DNA of 62,930 nt from Desulfobacterales bacterium (GTDB lineage: Bacteria > Desulfobacterota > Desulfobacteria > Desulfobacterales > Desulfosalsimonadaceae). How positions within the stretch are numbered: position 1 is the first letter of the stretch; every line of letters begins with the position of its first letter. The stretch covers positions 1 to 62,930 of the forward strand of contig JAGXKN010000018.1 in NCBI GenBank assembly GCA_018335195.1, in the 5' to 3' direction. Shown one piece after another: positions 49,923 through 59,384 of the stretch. The notes beneath the pieces were generated by a model. It was not told where the DNA came from. It made no database searches and was given only the letters and a program-made list of their open reading frames with translations. Position numbers and translations under genes: made by a program.

Positions 49923-49980
49923 ACCACTGTTTGAAAATCGACCATTGTTTAAAATCCGGCCGGTTTATGATACATAAACC
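49923..49980. promoter_or_regulatory. Direct repeats plus palindrome in a divergent promoter region
   Basis: ACCACTGTTTGAAAATCG (49923-49940) is followed at once by ACCATTGTTTAAAATCC (49941-49957), a tandem near-repeat. Then comes GGTTTATGATACATAAACC (49962-49980), a perfect inverted repeat with 8-base arms. The cluster lies about 60-115 bases upstream of the PHP gene and 75-135 upstream of the DUF2868 gene, so it could control either. Confidence 0.5.
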
Positions 49981-50055
49981 ATACAGTCCGGATTTCACCG
50001 GTTTTTTCAAACAAGAAACCCGATTCAGGCAAGCAGCATTCACAGGACACGGCTG

Positions 50056-51624
50056 ATGGCAAATCGCTGGCACATCCGGGACATCATCGACCTGGAATAT
50101 TTCCTGCATCAGGATCCGGAAACGGTCTCCGGCCGGGACCGCCGGGTCTATCTGGAATATATCCGCAGTCATTCAGGCTCCCCGAAACGGCGCGCGGTTT
50201 TGAAATCCTGGCTGGAAGACCGCCGGCGCCGGGAGGCCGGGGATCGCGCCGAGGCCCTGCCCGGCACGATTTACAAGGAAACCGCGGCCCTGGCGGGAAT
50301 GATCCTGTGTACCCTGCTCCTGGCGACAGGCGCGGTGCTTGCCTGGACACTGCTGTCTTACAGCGGAACCACGCCGGTGAACATATTTACCTGCCTGTGG
50401 GTGCTGCTCGCACCGCAGGTGTTCCTGCTGCTGATCCTGCTGGTATCTGCCTGGATTTCACGCATCAGTCGGGGCGGGGGGCTGAAAAACCGGTATCCGT
50501 GGATCACCGTCCTGCTCCGGCGCCTTGCAGAACGAATCCTGGATTACGCGGGCAAAAGCCTGTCAAAGGACCGGAAAAACCGCCTGCAGTCGGCCCTGGG
50601 ACTGGTGGGGCAGACCCGGACGGTCTACGGCGGCATATTTTTCTGGCCGGTGTTCAATATGGCCCAGACAGCGGGCGTGTGCTTCAATATCGGCATCCTG
50701 GCGGCCATGCTCCTTCGCATCACCATCACGGACGTCGCCTTTGGATGGCAATCCACGCTGCAGCCCGACCCGCAAACCGTATACCGGATCGTGGAAATCA
50801 TGGCCGCGCCCTGGGCCTGGTTCACCGCAGAACCGGTCACGCACCCCACCGCGGCCCAGATTGCAGGCAGCAAAATGGTGTTAAAAGACGGCATCGATCA
50901 CCTGTCCACCCGGGATCTGGGCTCCTGGTGGCTGTTTTTGTGCCTGTCCGTGACGTTTTACGGACTGCTGCCCCGGGTTGCACTGCTGGCCCTGGGTGCC
51001 TGGCGCCAGAACCGGGAACTTGCCGCCCTGAAATTTACTCATGCCGCCTGTGATCGATTGTGGCAGCGCATGACCGCCCCCCGGGTGGAAACGCTGAGTC
51101 GCGCCTACGGCATAGCCGCACCGGAAGAACCCGCGGCTGCTTCCGGATTTACCGATTCCCCGCCCGGCGGCTCCGATCCAGGTGCCCTGATCCCCGCCAT
51201 AGTTGCCGTGCCCGAAGAAATCACCCCGGATCATGAAGCCCTTAAACGGCAACTGGGATCCCGGCTCGGTGCTGTACCGGCTGCCGTGATCACAGTAAAC
51301 GGGGATATGGATGCGGATGCAGAAAAGCTCGCACAGGCCCTGCAGTCCCGGCAGCCCGGGCAATCCCGCCGCCTGGTGATCATCCAGGAATCCTGGCAGC
51401 CGCCCATCAGGGAAAACCTGACATGGATCCGGCACATGAAGCAGGCCGCAGGCCCGGAAACCGGCGCGATTGTCGGCCTGATCGGAAAGCCCGAAAAAGC
51501 AGGTTCATTTGCAGCACCTGTTCCGGAAACCGAGCGGATTATCTGGCAGCAGGCAGTCAACAGCCTGGGCGACCCGTACACCCGTGTGGAAGTTCTTGGA
51601 GAAAAAAGCCGTGAAAACCGATAA
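50056..51624 (+). CDS. DUF2868 membrane protein
   Basis: 522 residues. The N-terminal RDIIDLEYFLHQDPETVSGRDRRV is typical of DUF2868, followed by about four membrane helices (GMILCTLLLATGAVLAWTLL, IFTCLWVLLAPQVFLLLILL, TAGVCFNIGILAAMLLRITI, WLFLCLSVTFYGLLPRVALL). The cytosolic C-terminal half contains a nucleotide-fold-like segment (AVITVNGDMDADAEKLAQAL). The family is almost always encoded next to a DUF3482 GTPase, as here, and the two probably form a membrane complex of unknown function. It overlaps the GTPase gene by 14 bases. Confidence 0.88.
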   Translation: MANRWHIRDIIDLEYFLHQDPETVSGRDRRVYLEYIRSHSGSPKRRAVLKSWLEDRRRREAGDRAEALPGTIYKETAALAGMILCTLLLATGAVLAWTLLSYSGTTPVNIFTCLWVLLAPQVFLLLILLVSAWISRISRGGGLKNRYPWITVLLRRLAERILDYAGKSLSKDRKNRLQSALGLVGQTRTVYGGIFFWPVFNMAQTAGVCFNIGILAAMLLRITITDVAFGWQSTLQPDPQTVYRIVEIMAAPWAWFTAEPVTHPTAAQIAGSKMVLKDGIDHLSTRDLGSWWLFLCLSVTFYGLLPRVALLALGAWRQNRELAALKFTHAACDRLWQRMTAPRVETLSRAYGIAAPEEPAAASGFTDSPPGGSDPGALIPAIVAVPEEITPDHEALKRQLGSRLGAVPAAVITVNGDMDADAEKLAQALQSRQPGQSRRLVIIQESWQPPIRENLTWIRHMKQAAGPETGAIVGLIGKPEKAGSFAAPVPETERIIWQQAVNSLGDPYTRVEVLGEKSRENR

Positions 51625-53026
51625 TATCCCGGTATTCGCAGTCATGGGCCATCCCAACGAGGGCAAGTCCTCGGTGGTGGCCACCCTGGCAGAGGATGAC
51701 ACCGTCCCGGTCAGCCCCACGCCCGGCGAGACCCGGCAGTGCCGCCAATACCCTGTAACCATTGACGGCCGGGAGGTCATCTGCTTTGTGGACACCCCGG
51801 GATTCCAAAATCCCCGGGCTGCGCTCAACTGGATCACCCGGGCCGAAGCAGCCGAAACCGTCTGGCTCTCCGCGTTTGTCAACGCCAACCGGGAAAACCC
51901 GGAGCTTGCAGACGAGTGCGAACTGCTTGCCCCCCTGGCAGACGGGGCCGGGATCATTTTCGTGGTGGACGGTTCCCGGCCGGTACGCAACATCGACCGC
52001 ACGGAAATGGAAATTCTGCGCCTTACCGGCCTGCCCCGCATGGCAGTGATCAACACAAAGGACCGCCAACACGGCGAATATATCGAGGAGTGGAAAAACG
52101 CGGCCAGAACTCATTTTAACACCATCCGGATTTTTGATGCCCACCGGGCCAGTTTTGCAGAACGCATGGCGCTTCTGGAAAGCCTCAAGGCAATCGACCC
52201 GGACTGGCAGGAAGCGCTTCAAACTGTAATCGAGGCTTTTTCAGAAGACTGGCGGCACCGCATCAACGAGTCGGCCGCCATTGTCACCGAACTGCTCAAA
52301 TCCGTGCTGACACACAAGGCGGAAAAGACCGTTGGCAAGGCCGCGGACACGGAAGAAGCCGAAACCGCCCTGGCCGCGAAATATCAAAAAGAAATCGCAG
52401 AGCTGGAAAAGCAGGCCCATGCGCGCATCAAGAAAAGGTTCAAGCACAACATCTTTTCCTATGACCTGCCGGCCCGGTCCATGGTCAACCAGGACCTGTT
52501 TTCCCGGAAAACCTGGAAGGCCCTGGGCCTGACCCGCAACCAGATGGCCTGGGCCGGGGCCGGCATCGGTGCGGGCATCGGCGCCAAGGCGGATCTGGCA
52601 GCAGCCGGGCTGAGCTTCGGGGTGTTTACCGCCCTGGGAGGCGCGCTGGGGGGGGGATCCGGGGCCTGGGGCACCCGGAAAATCGCGCGTACACGAATCA
52701 AGGGGCAATCCCTGGGCGGCATCCGGATCCGGGTGGGGCCGATCCGAAACGATCAACTGCTTTACGTGATCATCGACCGCGCACTGATCTACTTCTGGCA
52801 CGTGATCAACTGGGCCCACAGCCGCCGGGACCAGCCCGAACCCGGCTGGCCCGAAAACCCTGAACTCCAAAAGTCTTTGACAGCCAATTGGAGCGACACG
52901 CAAAGAACCGTCAGCAAACGTTTTTTCAAAGCCGCCAGCAAAAACAATCCGAACGTTATCGAAACTGCGGCAGCTGATTTCAAAGGCTTTTTCGGCGGCA
53001 TCATGAATCAAATATCCGGGATATGA
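51611..53026 (+). CDS. DUF3482 GTPase
   Basis: 471 residues from GTG at 51611, chosen because it begins KTDNIPVFAVMGHPNEGKSS just after GGAG and overlaps the upstream stop. G1 is GHPNEGKSSVVATL, G2/G3 TPGETRQCRQY and VDTPGFQNP, and G4 is NTKD (MAVINTKDRQ), so the TRAFAC GTPase core is complete. The DUF3482 region follows, with a glycine-rich hydrophobic hairpin (GAGIGAGIGAKADLAAAGLS, FGVFTALGGALGGGSGAWG) likely to insert in membrane. It is paired with the DUF2868 protein. Its stop overlaps the next methyltransferase gene by four bases. Confidence 0.9.
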   Translation: MKTDNIPVFAVMGHPNEGKSSVVATLAEDDTVPVSPTPGETRQCRQYPVTIDGREVICFVDTPGFQNPRAALNWITRAEAAETVWLSAFVNANRENPELADECELLAPLADGAGIIFVVDGSRPVRNIDRTEMEILRLTGLPRMAVINTKDRQHGEYIEEWKNAARTHFNTIRIFDAHRASFAERMALLESLKAIDPDWQEALQTVIEAFSEDWRHRINESAAIVTELLKSVLTHKAEKTVGKAADTEEAETALAAKYQKEIAELEKQAHARIKKRFKHNIFSYDLPARSMVNQDLFSRKTWKALGLTRNQMAWAGAGIGAGIGAKADLAAAGLSFGVFTALGGALGGGSGAWGTRKIARTRIKGQSLGGIRIRVGPIRNDQLLYVIIDRALIYFWHVINWAHSRRDQPEPGWPENPELQKSLTANWSDTQRTVSKRFFKAASKNNPNVIETAAADFKGFFGGIMNQISGI

Positions 53027-53883
53027 TAAACCAGCCCACGCCTTTTAAAAACAAACTCTGGGACGCGGTCATGGAGTATGTCCGCAATGCGGATCACAGG
53101 TGCACGCCTCAGGACATAGAGGGAGCCATTTCCTTGCGCCTGAACACGCACCGCAGAACCGTGCGGCAGGCCGTCAGGGACCTGGTCCTTGAAAACCGGC
53201 TTGTCTACACCTACCTGATGGGCCACACTTTCCTGGACATTTCCTACAGACAGCCGGTGGACGTGGGCGGCGGGGTGATCCTGGCACCGGCCGAGGCATC
53301 CTGCCGGCCCGAACCGGACCAGATCCTGATCCGCATTGCTCCGGGGGCGTCCTTTGGCATGGGCGATCACGCCACTACAAGAATCTGCCTCCAATTGATT
53401 TCCTGGGCTATGCACACCCGCCATCTGCCAGCTCCGTCTTCGGCCCTCCGGGTGCTGGATATCGGCACCGGATCGGGCGTGCTGGCAATTGGCGCGTGCC
53501 TGATGGGTGCGGTTGCTGCGGTGGGCATTGACACGGATGCCTGCGCGCAGGCCGAAGCCCGGCAGAACGTGCGCTTAAACGGCCTGGAAGATCGCGTATG
53601 CATCATGGACACAATAGAAAACGGATTAGAAATCTGTTTGCAAAACCATGGTGCCGCTCTAATCCCCCTTATCCTGGCCAATTTGCGCTACCCCACCCTG
53701 GCACATTTGTGCAGCCGGATCACAGCGTTTGCCGCACCCGGGGCGCTGCTGATTTTTTCCGGCTTCCGGCAAAACGAACTGCCAGATCTCGTTGATACCT
53801 ATGAATCATGCGGATTTCAGTGCCTGCGCACCCTGAGCGAAAACGCGTGGCATGGCTTCATCTTGAAGAAACTGCCCCGATAA
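53023..53883 (+). CDS. PrmA-like methyltransferase with N-terminal winged helix
   Basis: 286 residues, ATG overlapping the GTPase stop (ATGA). Residues 1-75 look like a winged helix (CTPQDIEGAISLRLNTHRRT, VRQAVRDLVLENRLVYTYL). Then comes a PrmA-type methyltransferase with the GMGDHATTR lead block, motif I VLDIGTGSGVLAIGACLMGA and the VGIDTDACAQAEARQNVRLN strand. The post-I catalytic block of PrmA (N-I-L-A) is here LANLRYPTL. The target may be a ribosomal protein L11-like protein or something specific to this operon. The added winged helix is unusual for PrmA. It is coupled to the DUF2868/DUF3482 pair. Confidence 0.8.
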   Translation: MINQPTPFKNKLWDAVMEYVRNADHRCTPQDIEGAISLRLNTHRRTVRQAVRDLVLENRLVYTYLMGHTFLDISYRQPVDVGGGVILAPAEASCRPEPDQILIRIAPGASFGMGDHATTRICLQLISWAMHTRHLPAPSSALRVLDIGTGSGVLAIGACLMGAVAAVGIDTDACAQAEARQNVRLNGLEDRVCIMDTIENGLEICLQNHGAALIPLILANLRYPTLAHLCSRITAFAAPGALLIFSGFRQNELPDLVDTYESCGFQCLRTLSENAWHGFILKKLPR

Positions 53884-53988
53884 TCCGGAAATCCCGCAGA
53901 ATTTGTGCACTCTGGGGATTTCGTGGTTATACTGTAAGACAAACAGCTTCCCGGTTTTCCCGGAAGACTGAACAGACAAGGCCCGGAC

Positions 53989-55188
53989 ATGGAACGGTAT
54001 TACAAGGAAAGATTCGAAGCCCAGCGCCGGCTGGCCCGGAAGGTCGCCCCGTTTATGGAGGCAAACGAGATCCTTGAAAAGATGCGCTCCGAGCTCAGGG
54101 AAATCATCCCCGTGGCAATGGAGGCCTGCATCCTGCTGCTCGACCCCGAGGCCGGCAAATACACCCGCCCGCTGCAGTGCGCCTTATATGACCGGCCGGT
54201 CAATTGCCTGAAATGCAAGCGCCACCGCCCGGCCATACAGCAGGCCATTTCCAGAAAAAAAGCGGTGATGGTCAAGGGCAGCGAACCGGTTGAAAGGCAT
54301 GACGGCACCTCGGTGCCGATCGGACCGGAAGCCGCAGCACCCGTGTTTTCAGAAGACACTCTGCTCGCAGTGGTCAGTGTCGTGGCTAGACCCGGGACGA
54401 GTTTTTCCGGCAGGGACTTCTTTCTGCTCCAGGACTTTGCCGAAACCGTGGGCCACCTAATCGGCAGCGCAAAAAAACACTGGTCCATGACACAGGAAAA
54501 AATCCGGATCAACCAGATGTTAACCCACCTGTCGCCCTTTGTTCCCCAGTCCGTGCGTACCATGGCAGAAAAAAACCCGGAGATGCTCGGTCGAGAAAAG
54601 GAAAAAAAGGATGTCAGCGTACTTTTTCTGGATTTGGAAGGATATACCAAGCTCAGCATGGACCGGCCCGAGGCAGAGGTAAACACCCTGGTGGAAAAAA
54701 TCTTTTCCAGCTTTGTCGACCCCATCCACCGATCCCACGGGGAGATCAACGAAACCGCAGGAGACGGGCTCATGATCATATTCAAGGACGACGATCCCCG
54801 GCAAAACGCAGCAAACGCGGTCAAGGCAGCCATAGACATCCGGCAGAGAAACCGCGAGGTAAACCGTGAGCTTGCTGCAAGCCACAAACCGGTCAACGTG
54901 AACATGGGAATCAACACCGGAGAGGCCCTGCTGGGCATGACCCGCCTGGAAGGGACATTGAGCACCCGCATGACATATACTGCAAGCGGCACTGTCACCA
55001 ACCTGGCCGCACGCTTGGCCGAACACGCCCAGGGCGGCGAAATCCTGTTCGGCCAGCGCACCCGCGACATGATCGAAAACCTCTGGCCAGTCTACGACCG
55101 CGGCAAAATCCGCCTCAAGGGCATGGATGCGCCGGTGCAGATCTATTCACTTTTTAGTCCGGAAGGTCTCAAAAATAGACAACCATAG
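53989..55188 (+). CDS. GAF-domain class III adenylate/guanylate cyclase
   Basis: 399 residues. Residues about 20-170 are a GAF-like sensor with a CxxC pair (VNCLKCKRHRPAIQQA), possibly redox or metal responsive. The cyclase domain covers about 200-385: VLFLDLEGYTKLS (first metal aspartate), NETAGDGLMIIF (second), NMGINTGEALLG and TYTASGTVTNLAARLAEH with the transition-state Asn and Arg. The usual Asp of the GDTVN block is absent (SGTVTN), so base specificity is uncertain. It is soluble, and follows the methyltransferase by 105 bases on the same strand. Confidence 0.88.
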   Translation: MERYYKERFEAQRRLARKVAPFMEANEILEKMRSELREIIPVAMEACILLLDPEAGKYTRPLQCALYDRPVNCLKCKRHRPAIQQAISRKKAVMVKGSEPVERHDGTSVPIGPEAAAPVFSEDTLLAVVSVVARPGTSFSGRDFFLLQDFAETVGHLIGSAKKHWSMTQEKIRINQMLTHLSPFVPQSVRTMAEKNPEMLGREKEKKDVSVLFLDLEGYTKLSMDRPEAEVNTLVEKIFSSFVDPIHRSHGEINETAGDGLMIIFKDDDPRQNAANAVKAAIDIRQRNREVNRELAASHKPVNVNMGINTGEALLGMTRLEGTLSTRMTYTASGTVTNLAARLAEHAQGGEILFGQRTRDMIENLWPVYDRGKIRLKGMDAPVQIYSLFSPEGLKNRQP

Positions 55189-55284
55189 CTGTTTTTCGAT
55201 GCAGAAAAAAGATGCAACACCTTAAACGGCCCTTTTCCCTGCCGGAGCTCCTATGACAAATTTTTTCAATAAAGGACAAACCTG

Positions 55285-56406
55285 ATGAATGCAATGTCGC
55301 AGTCTGCCATTGCCGTGCCTGCCTGGCTTCCGGGCTGGCTTGAAAGCACCTGGCATCTGCTGGCTGCTTACCCCTTGCTTCTGGCTCTTGTTGTGGTGGC
55401 ATTGGGTCTGGGCCTGGCCTTTATGGTCCGGGCGTTTATTCTGTTCTGGGGGCTGAAAATCACCGCGCATACGGATACCGAGCTGATCGGGAAGCTGGTG
55501 CGCATCGGGGCGGGGGTTGCCGGGCTGGTGGTGGCCTATATCAGCCTGGTAACCGCCTTGCACGTGCTTCCCATGAGCGAAAAAGCCCTTTCCGTGACTA
55601 CCCGTTTGCTGGTGAGCATTTTCGTTTTACAGCTCATCCGGGCGGCCTTAAAAGCCAGCCACGTGGTACTCGATATTCTCGGAAAAATCCAGGATCGCTT
55701 CGCCCTGGTCGAGGAGCGGACACTGCCGCTGTTTGATCTGATTTTTACGGTGGCGATCGTGGCCGCAGGTGCATATGCCCTGCTGCAGATCTGGAACATC
55801 GATGCGACCGCATGGCTGGCCTCTGCCGGAATCATTGGTATCGCCGTGGGCTTTGCCGCCAAGGACACCCTGGCCAACCTGTTTGCAGGATTTTTTATTA
55901 TCGCAGATGCCCCGTACAAACTGGGCGATTACGTGGTGCTGGAATCCGGCGAACGCGGGGAGGTCACAAAGGTGGGCATCCGCTCCACCCGATTGCTCAC
56001 CCGGGATGATGTGGAGGTGACCATCCCAAATTCCGTGATTGCAAATGCCAAGATCATGAACGAATCCGGCGGCCGGTGGATGAAATACCGCATCCGGCTC
56101 CAGGTGGGCGTGGCATACGGATCTGATGTTCATCAGGTGGTGGAAGTGCTCGAAACGGCAGCAAAAACGCATTCCCAGGTATGCCAGGACCCGCCGCCCC
56201 GTGTTCGCATGCGCGGGTTCGGGGATTCCAGCCTGGATTTCGAGCTGCTGTGCTGGATCGAGCGTCCCGTGCTCAGGGGCGCGGTAACCCATGAACTCTA
56301 CATGGCGGTTTACGACGCGCTGAATGCCAATGGCATCGAAATCCCCTTTCCCCAGCGGGATCTGTGGGTTCGAAGGCTGCCGGAGTCAAATAATGCTTTT
56401 TCATAA
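55285..56406 (+). CDS. MscS-family small-conductance mechanosensitive channel
   Basis: 373 residues. About four or five membrane helices (HLLAAYPLLLALVVVALGLG, IGAGVAGLVVAYISLVTAL, LFDLIFTVAIVAAGAYALLQ), with the pore-lining TM3 segment ASAGIIGIAVGFAAKDTLAN and the following FFIIADAPYKLGDYV that starts the cytosolic beta domain (GERGEVTKVGIRSTRLLTRD). The C-terminal domain is complete (FPQRDLWVRRL). The channel releases osmolytes on hypo-osmotic shock. ATG at 55285 follows AAAGGACA. The upstream cyclase ends 96 bases before. Confidence 0.93.
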   Translation: MNAMSQSAIAVPAWLPGWLESTWHLLAAYPLLLALVVVALGLGLAFMVRAFILFWGLKITAHTDTELIGKLVRIGAGVAGLVVAYISLVTALHVLPMSEKALSVTTRLLVSIFVLQLIRAALKASHVVLDILGKIQDRFALVEERTLPLFDLIFTVAIVAAGAYALLQIWNIDATAWLASAGIIGIAVGFAAKDTLANLFAGFFIIADAPYKLGDYVVLESGERGEVTKVGIRSTRLLTRDDVEVTIPNSVIANAKIMNESGGRWMKYRIRLQVGVAYGSDVHQVVEVLETAAKTHSQVCQDPPPRVRMRGFGDSSLDFELLCWIERPVLRGAVTHELYMAVYDALNANGIEIPFPQRDLWVRRLPESNNAFS

Positions 56407-56435
56407 AAAATTTCAATAAATGAGGCGGTGCAACA

Positions 56436-57188
56436 ATGCGCATCCTTGCACTGGGGATCCTGCTGGTTCTGCTTTTTGCCGCCTGCGAAAACCCTGGGCA
56501 GTATTCAGTTGAAAAGGATCAAAAAGACGTGTCCGGAAAAACCGTGGTTCTCGTGCATGGCTACAGCAAGGGTCCCGCGGATATGCACACGCTTGCAGAT
56601 TTTCTCAAACAAGCCGGTTACCGGCCCGTGACAGTGGCTCTGCCGCTGACATTCGATTATGTGCAAGAGGCGGCAGACATTTTCGAGAAAAAAGTCGGGA
56701 CAATTTTATCCGAGCTGCCGAATAATGAATCCATTGCAATGGTGGGGCACAGTACCGGCGGTATTGTGATCCGCTATTTTCTGTCGCATTCCGGGGACTG
56801 CCGGCGGGTGGACCGGGCGGTGCTCATTGCCGCGCCCAACCAGGGAAGCCGGCTTGCGGGCATGGCCGGGGAAGTTTCGGACCTGCTGGTGGAGACCTTT
56901 GCCACCCTGGACTCCCTGCGGCCGGAAAAAATCGCCGAAATGGGACTTGACGTCCCGAAAGAAACCAGAATCGGCGCGATTGCCGGAAACAAGGCCGACC
57001 TTGCCCTCGGCCGGCTGCTGGAAAATGAAAACGACGGGCGGGTCGAGGTGGCATCCGTGTATTACCCCGGACTGGATGATTTTATTGTTGTGCCTTACAA
57101 CCACAACGAAATCCACCACAGGGAAAAGACCGCATCCCTGGTGATCCGTTTTCTGGAATCCGGACGGTTTACGAAAACACTGGATTGA
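56436..57188 (+). CDS. Alpha/beta-hydrolase lipoprotein (lipase-like)
   Basis: 250 residues. A lipoprotein signal MRILALGILLVLLFAAC puts Cys17 at the lipobox. The hydrolase core has the oxyanion block VVLVHGYSKGPADM, the nucleophile elbow VGHSTGGIVIRYFL (Ser about 108) and a late histidine in NHNEIHHREKT; the acid is probably in YPGLDDFIVVP. It resembles PGAP1/triacylglycerol-lipase-like esterases. It is anchored in the envelope and would act on an ester in membrane or cell wall. It follows mscS by 29 bases and is probably co-transcribed. Confidence 0.85.
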   Translation: MRILALGILLVLLFAACENPGQYSVEKDQKDVSGKTVVLVHGYSKGPADMHTLADFLKQAGYRPVTVALPLTFDYVQEAADIFEKKVGTILSELPNNESIAMVGHSTGGIVIRYFLSHSGDCRRVDRAVLIAAPNQGSRLAGMAGEVSDLLVETFATLDSLRPEKIAEMGLDVPKETRIGAIAGNKADLALGRLLENENDGRVEVASVYYPGLDDFIVVPYNHNEIHHREKTASLVIRFLESGRFTKTLD

Positions 57189-57211
57189 AATATCGGTTTT
57201 GCAGTCCTATA

Positions 57212-57232
57212 ATATAACTATAATCGTTATAT
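57212..57232. promoter_or_regulatory. AT-rich inverted repeat
   Basis: ATATAAC, seven bases, GTTATAT: perfect 7-base arms in the spacer before the acyltransferase gene. A possible operator; no family assigned. Confidence 0.3.
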
Positions 57233-57365
57233 TTACGAATACTTGCAACTGAGAAAAGGCGGACACACAGCTCCACCCCACAGATATACGATTGTCAATA
57301 TATGCATCCTTTTGGAAGAACGCATCAACAGTTCATAAAACAAAATCTTTACACGCTCCGCTGAA

Positions 57366-58811
57366 ATGAAACTCTACCGTGTAATCATATGGCTGCTGCG
57401 GGTTTTCAGCCGCCTGTATTTTGTCGAGGTACGCAGCTTGCATCCGGAGCGCATCTCCGGCTCCGGCCCCGTAATCCTGGCGGCCAATCACCCCGCCTCC
57501 ATTCTCGATGCAATCCTGCTGGCAACGCAGACCCCGCGCCGGATCCATTTCCTGGCTCACAGCCGTCTGTTTAAAAACCGTTTTGTGGGCGGGTTGCTGC
57601 GGCGCCTGGGAGCGATTCCCGTATACCAAGCCCGGGAGACCGAGGATCACGTCAGTCGCAACCTGGCCGTATTCGGCAAGGTATACGAGCTGTTTGAAAG
57701 GGGCGGATGCCTAGGGCTTTTCCCCGAGGGCGGCAATTCTCCGCCCGGGCAGATGGCGCAGCTGCGCACGGGCGGCGCCAGAATGGCGCTTGGCGCGGAA
57801 GAGCGCAACAACTACCGGCTCGGGCTGACCATCGTGCCGGTGGGTATTAATTACGAACACCGGGAGCTGTTCATGTCATCGGCGCTTCTGCGTTTCGGCC
57901 GGCCGCTTTACGCGGCCGATTACGCGGGGCTGCACCGCAATGACCCGGCAGAGGCGGTACGGCGCCTGACCGCGGATCTCCAGGCATCGCTGCGGCAGCA
58001 GGCAATGCACGTGGAAGACGAGCAGGTCGATGAATTGGCCGAAGATCTCTCAGAAGTCCTCGGCTACAACCTTGCGCCCCTTGCCCCTGAGGAGCCGGAA
58101 CCGGAGACGGCCGACACAAAGCCGCAGTCCCGGGTAAAACGATGGATGTGGAAACTGCTGGAATGGTACAGGCCCGATCCCGGGGAAATTGCCGATCCCT
58201 TTGAATCCCGTGCTCGGAATCGCAGGCAACTGACCGATATCCTGGCAAAGGCAGCGGCAAGTGATCCGGCTTCGGTTGCGGCCCTGCGCCGCCAGGCGGA
58301 TCGCTATAAGGACCATTTGCGCCAGGCGGAGCTGAGCCAGGCAGTAAAGCGATCCCTGGACAATCCCGTACGCGAAAGGCTCATCCGTCTGCGGATGACG
58401 CTTTACGCACTGCTCATGGCCCCGGTGGCCCTGTTCGGCCTGATGCATAACGTTGTTCCCTACATGTTTACAAAATACGCGGCCCGCCTTGTCAAACAGG
58501 AGCCGACCCGGGCCTTTGCCTATTTCGGGGTGGGCTTTCTGGCATTTACGCTGACCTACCTCTCACTGGGCTTCTGGCTGTGGTATTTTGCCGACATGAA
58601 CTGGAAATGGGTCCTTTGTTATCTCGCACTTCTGCCGCCTGCGGGCTTTGCCGCCCTGCATTACAGACGAAACATTCTCATCTACCGCGAAAAGATCCTT
58701 GTGCGCACTTTCTTCTGGAAGCAGGACGAACTGGTAAGGCTTCTGCGCCGCGAACGCCGAGAGGTGATCCGCCGCTTTGAAGAACTGGAGGCAACTTTCC
58801 GGCCACAGTAG
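57366..58811 (+). CDS. PlsC-like 1-acylglycerol-3-phosphate acyltransferase with C-terminal membrane domain
   Basis: 481 residues. The acyltransferase motif NHPASILDAI (NHxxxxD, about 40-48) and the FPEGGNS block (about 120) lie in residues 1-230. The C-terminal part has three to four membrane helices (LRMTLYALLMAPVALFGLMH, FAYFGVGFLAFTLTYLSLGF, WVLCYLALLPPAGFAAL), longer than housekeeping PlsC (about 240 residues). Relatives with this tail are annotated 1-acyl-sn-glycerol-3-phosphate acyltransferase-like (GPAT/DHAPAT group). It transfers an acyl chain to a lysophospholipid or glycerol phosphate at the membrane. Confidence 0.88.
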   Translation: MKLYRVIIWLLRVFSRLYFVEVRSLHPERISGSGPVILAANHPASILDAILLATQTPRRIHFLAHSRLFKNRFVGGLLRRLGAIPVYQARETEDHVSRNLAVFGKVYELFERGGCLGLFPEGGNSPPGQMAQLRTGGARMALGAEERNNYRLGLTIVPVGINYEHRELFMSSALLRFGRPLYAADYAGLHRNDPAEAVRRLTADLQASLRQQAMHVEDEQVDELAEDLSEVLGYNLAPLAPEEPEPETADTKPQSRVKRWMWKLLEWYRPDPGEIADPFESRARNRRQLTDILAKAAASDPASVAALRRQADRYKDHLRQAELSQAVKRSLDNPVRERLIRLRMTLYALLMAPVALFGLMHNVVPYMFTKYAARLVKQEPTRAFAYFGVGFLAFTLTYLSLGFWLWYFADMNWKWVLCYLALLPPAGFAALHYRRNILIYREKILVRTFFWKQDELVRLLRRERREVIRRFEELEATFRPQ

Positions 58812-58897
58812 CAGACTGATCAATCAGCCGCCGGGCCGCAAACATGAGGAACATCGCCATTCGTTGTCTGGAAAGGGTGCGCGCCAGGCATATGTGA

Positions 58898-59299
58898 TTA
58901 TCGGATATATAACGCAGCCGGCATCTCCCCGATGGTGCCTGACTCGACGCCGCCGCAACTGGGCTTGCCCACAAGACTGACGCGGATCATGAATTTATAG
59001 TCACCGGATCCGGGGCATACGATCTTGACCCTGGGATATCCCGGTATGATTTCCGGTGTTTCCGGCGCCTCGAGTACATTGATCAGGGTGCTGATATAAA
59101 AACCGGAGGGAATATCGGACGGCTTAACAATGACAGTGAAATAAACAGGCTCGCCCGGTTTTCCGGTTTTTGTGAGCTCTTCGAGTTCAGCCGTGTAACC
59201 GGAAAAATCAATGGTGCCGCGCAGCAGTTCCTCCGCCTGCACTACCCCCGGAAGCATGCAAATCAATAATAATAAAATTTTCACCGCCCCGCGCTTCAT
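58898..59299 (-). CDS. Small periplasmic protein of the DMSO-reductase-type operon
   Basis: 133 residues from ATG at 59299, with GGAG ten bases upstream; an ATG three codons earlier is less well placed. Signal peptide KILLLLICMLPGVVQA, then a beta-rich domain (YTAELEELTKTGKPGEPVYF, YPRVKIVCPGSGDYKFMIRV) with two cysteines that could form a disulfide. No family recognised. It is last in the minus-strand catalytic / Fe-S / anchor operon, 86 bases after the anchor gene, so it may be an assembly or accessory factor. Confidence 0.7.
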   Translation of the reverse strand: MKRGAVKILLLLICMLPGVVQAEELLRGTIDFSGYTAELEELTKTGKPGEPVYFTVIVKPSDIPSGFYISTLINVLEAPETPEIIPGYPRVKIVCPGSGDYKFMIRVSLVGKPSCGGVESGTIGEMPAALYIR

Positions 59300-59384
59300 C
59301 GCAACCATGCTCCATTTCTTTGATGGGGCCAGGCGGCCGGTCTTTTTTGCCCGGACCGCCCGATTGTTGTAATATGCCAGGATT

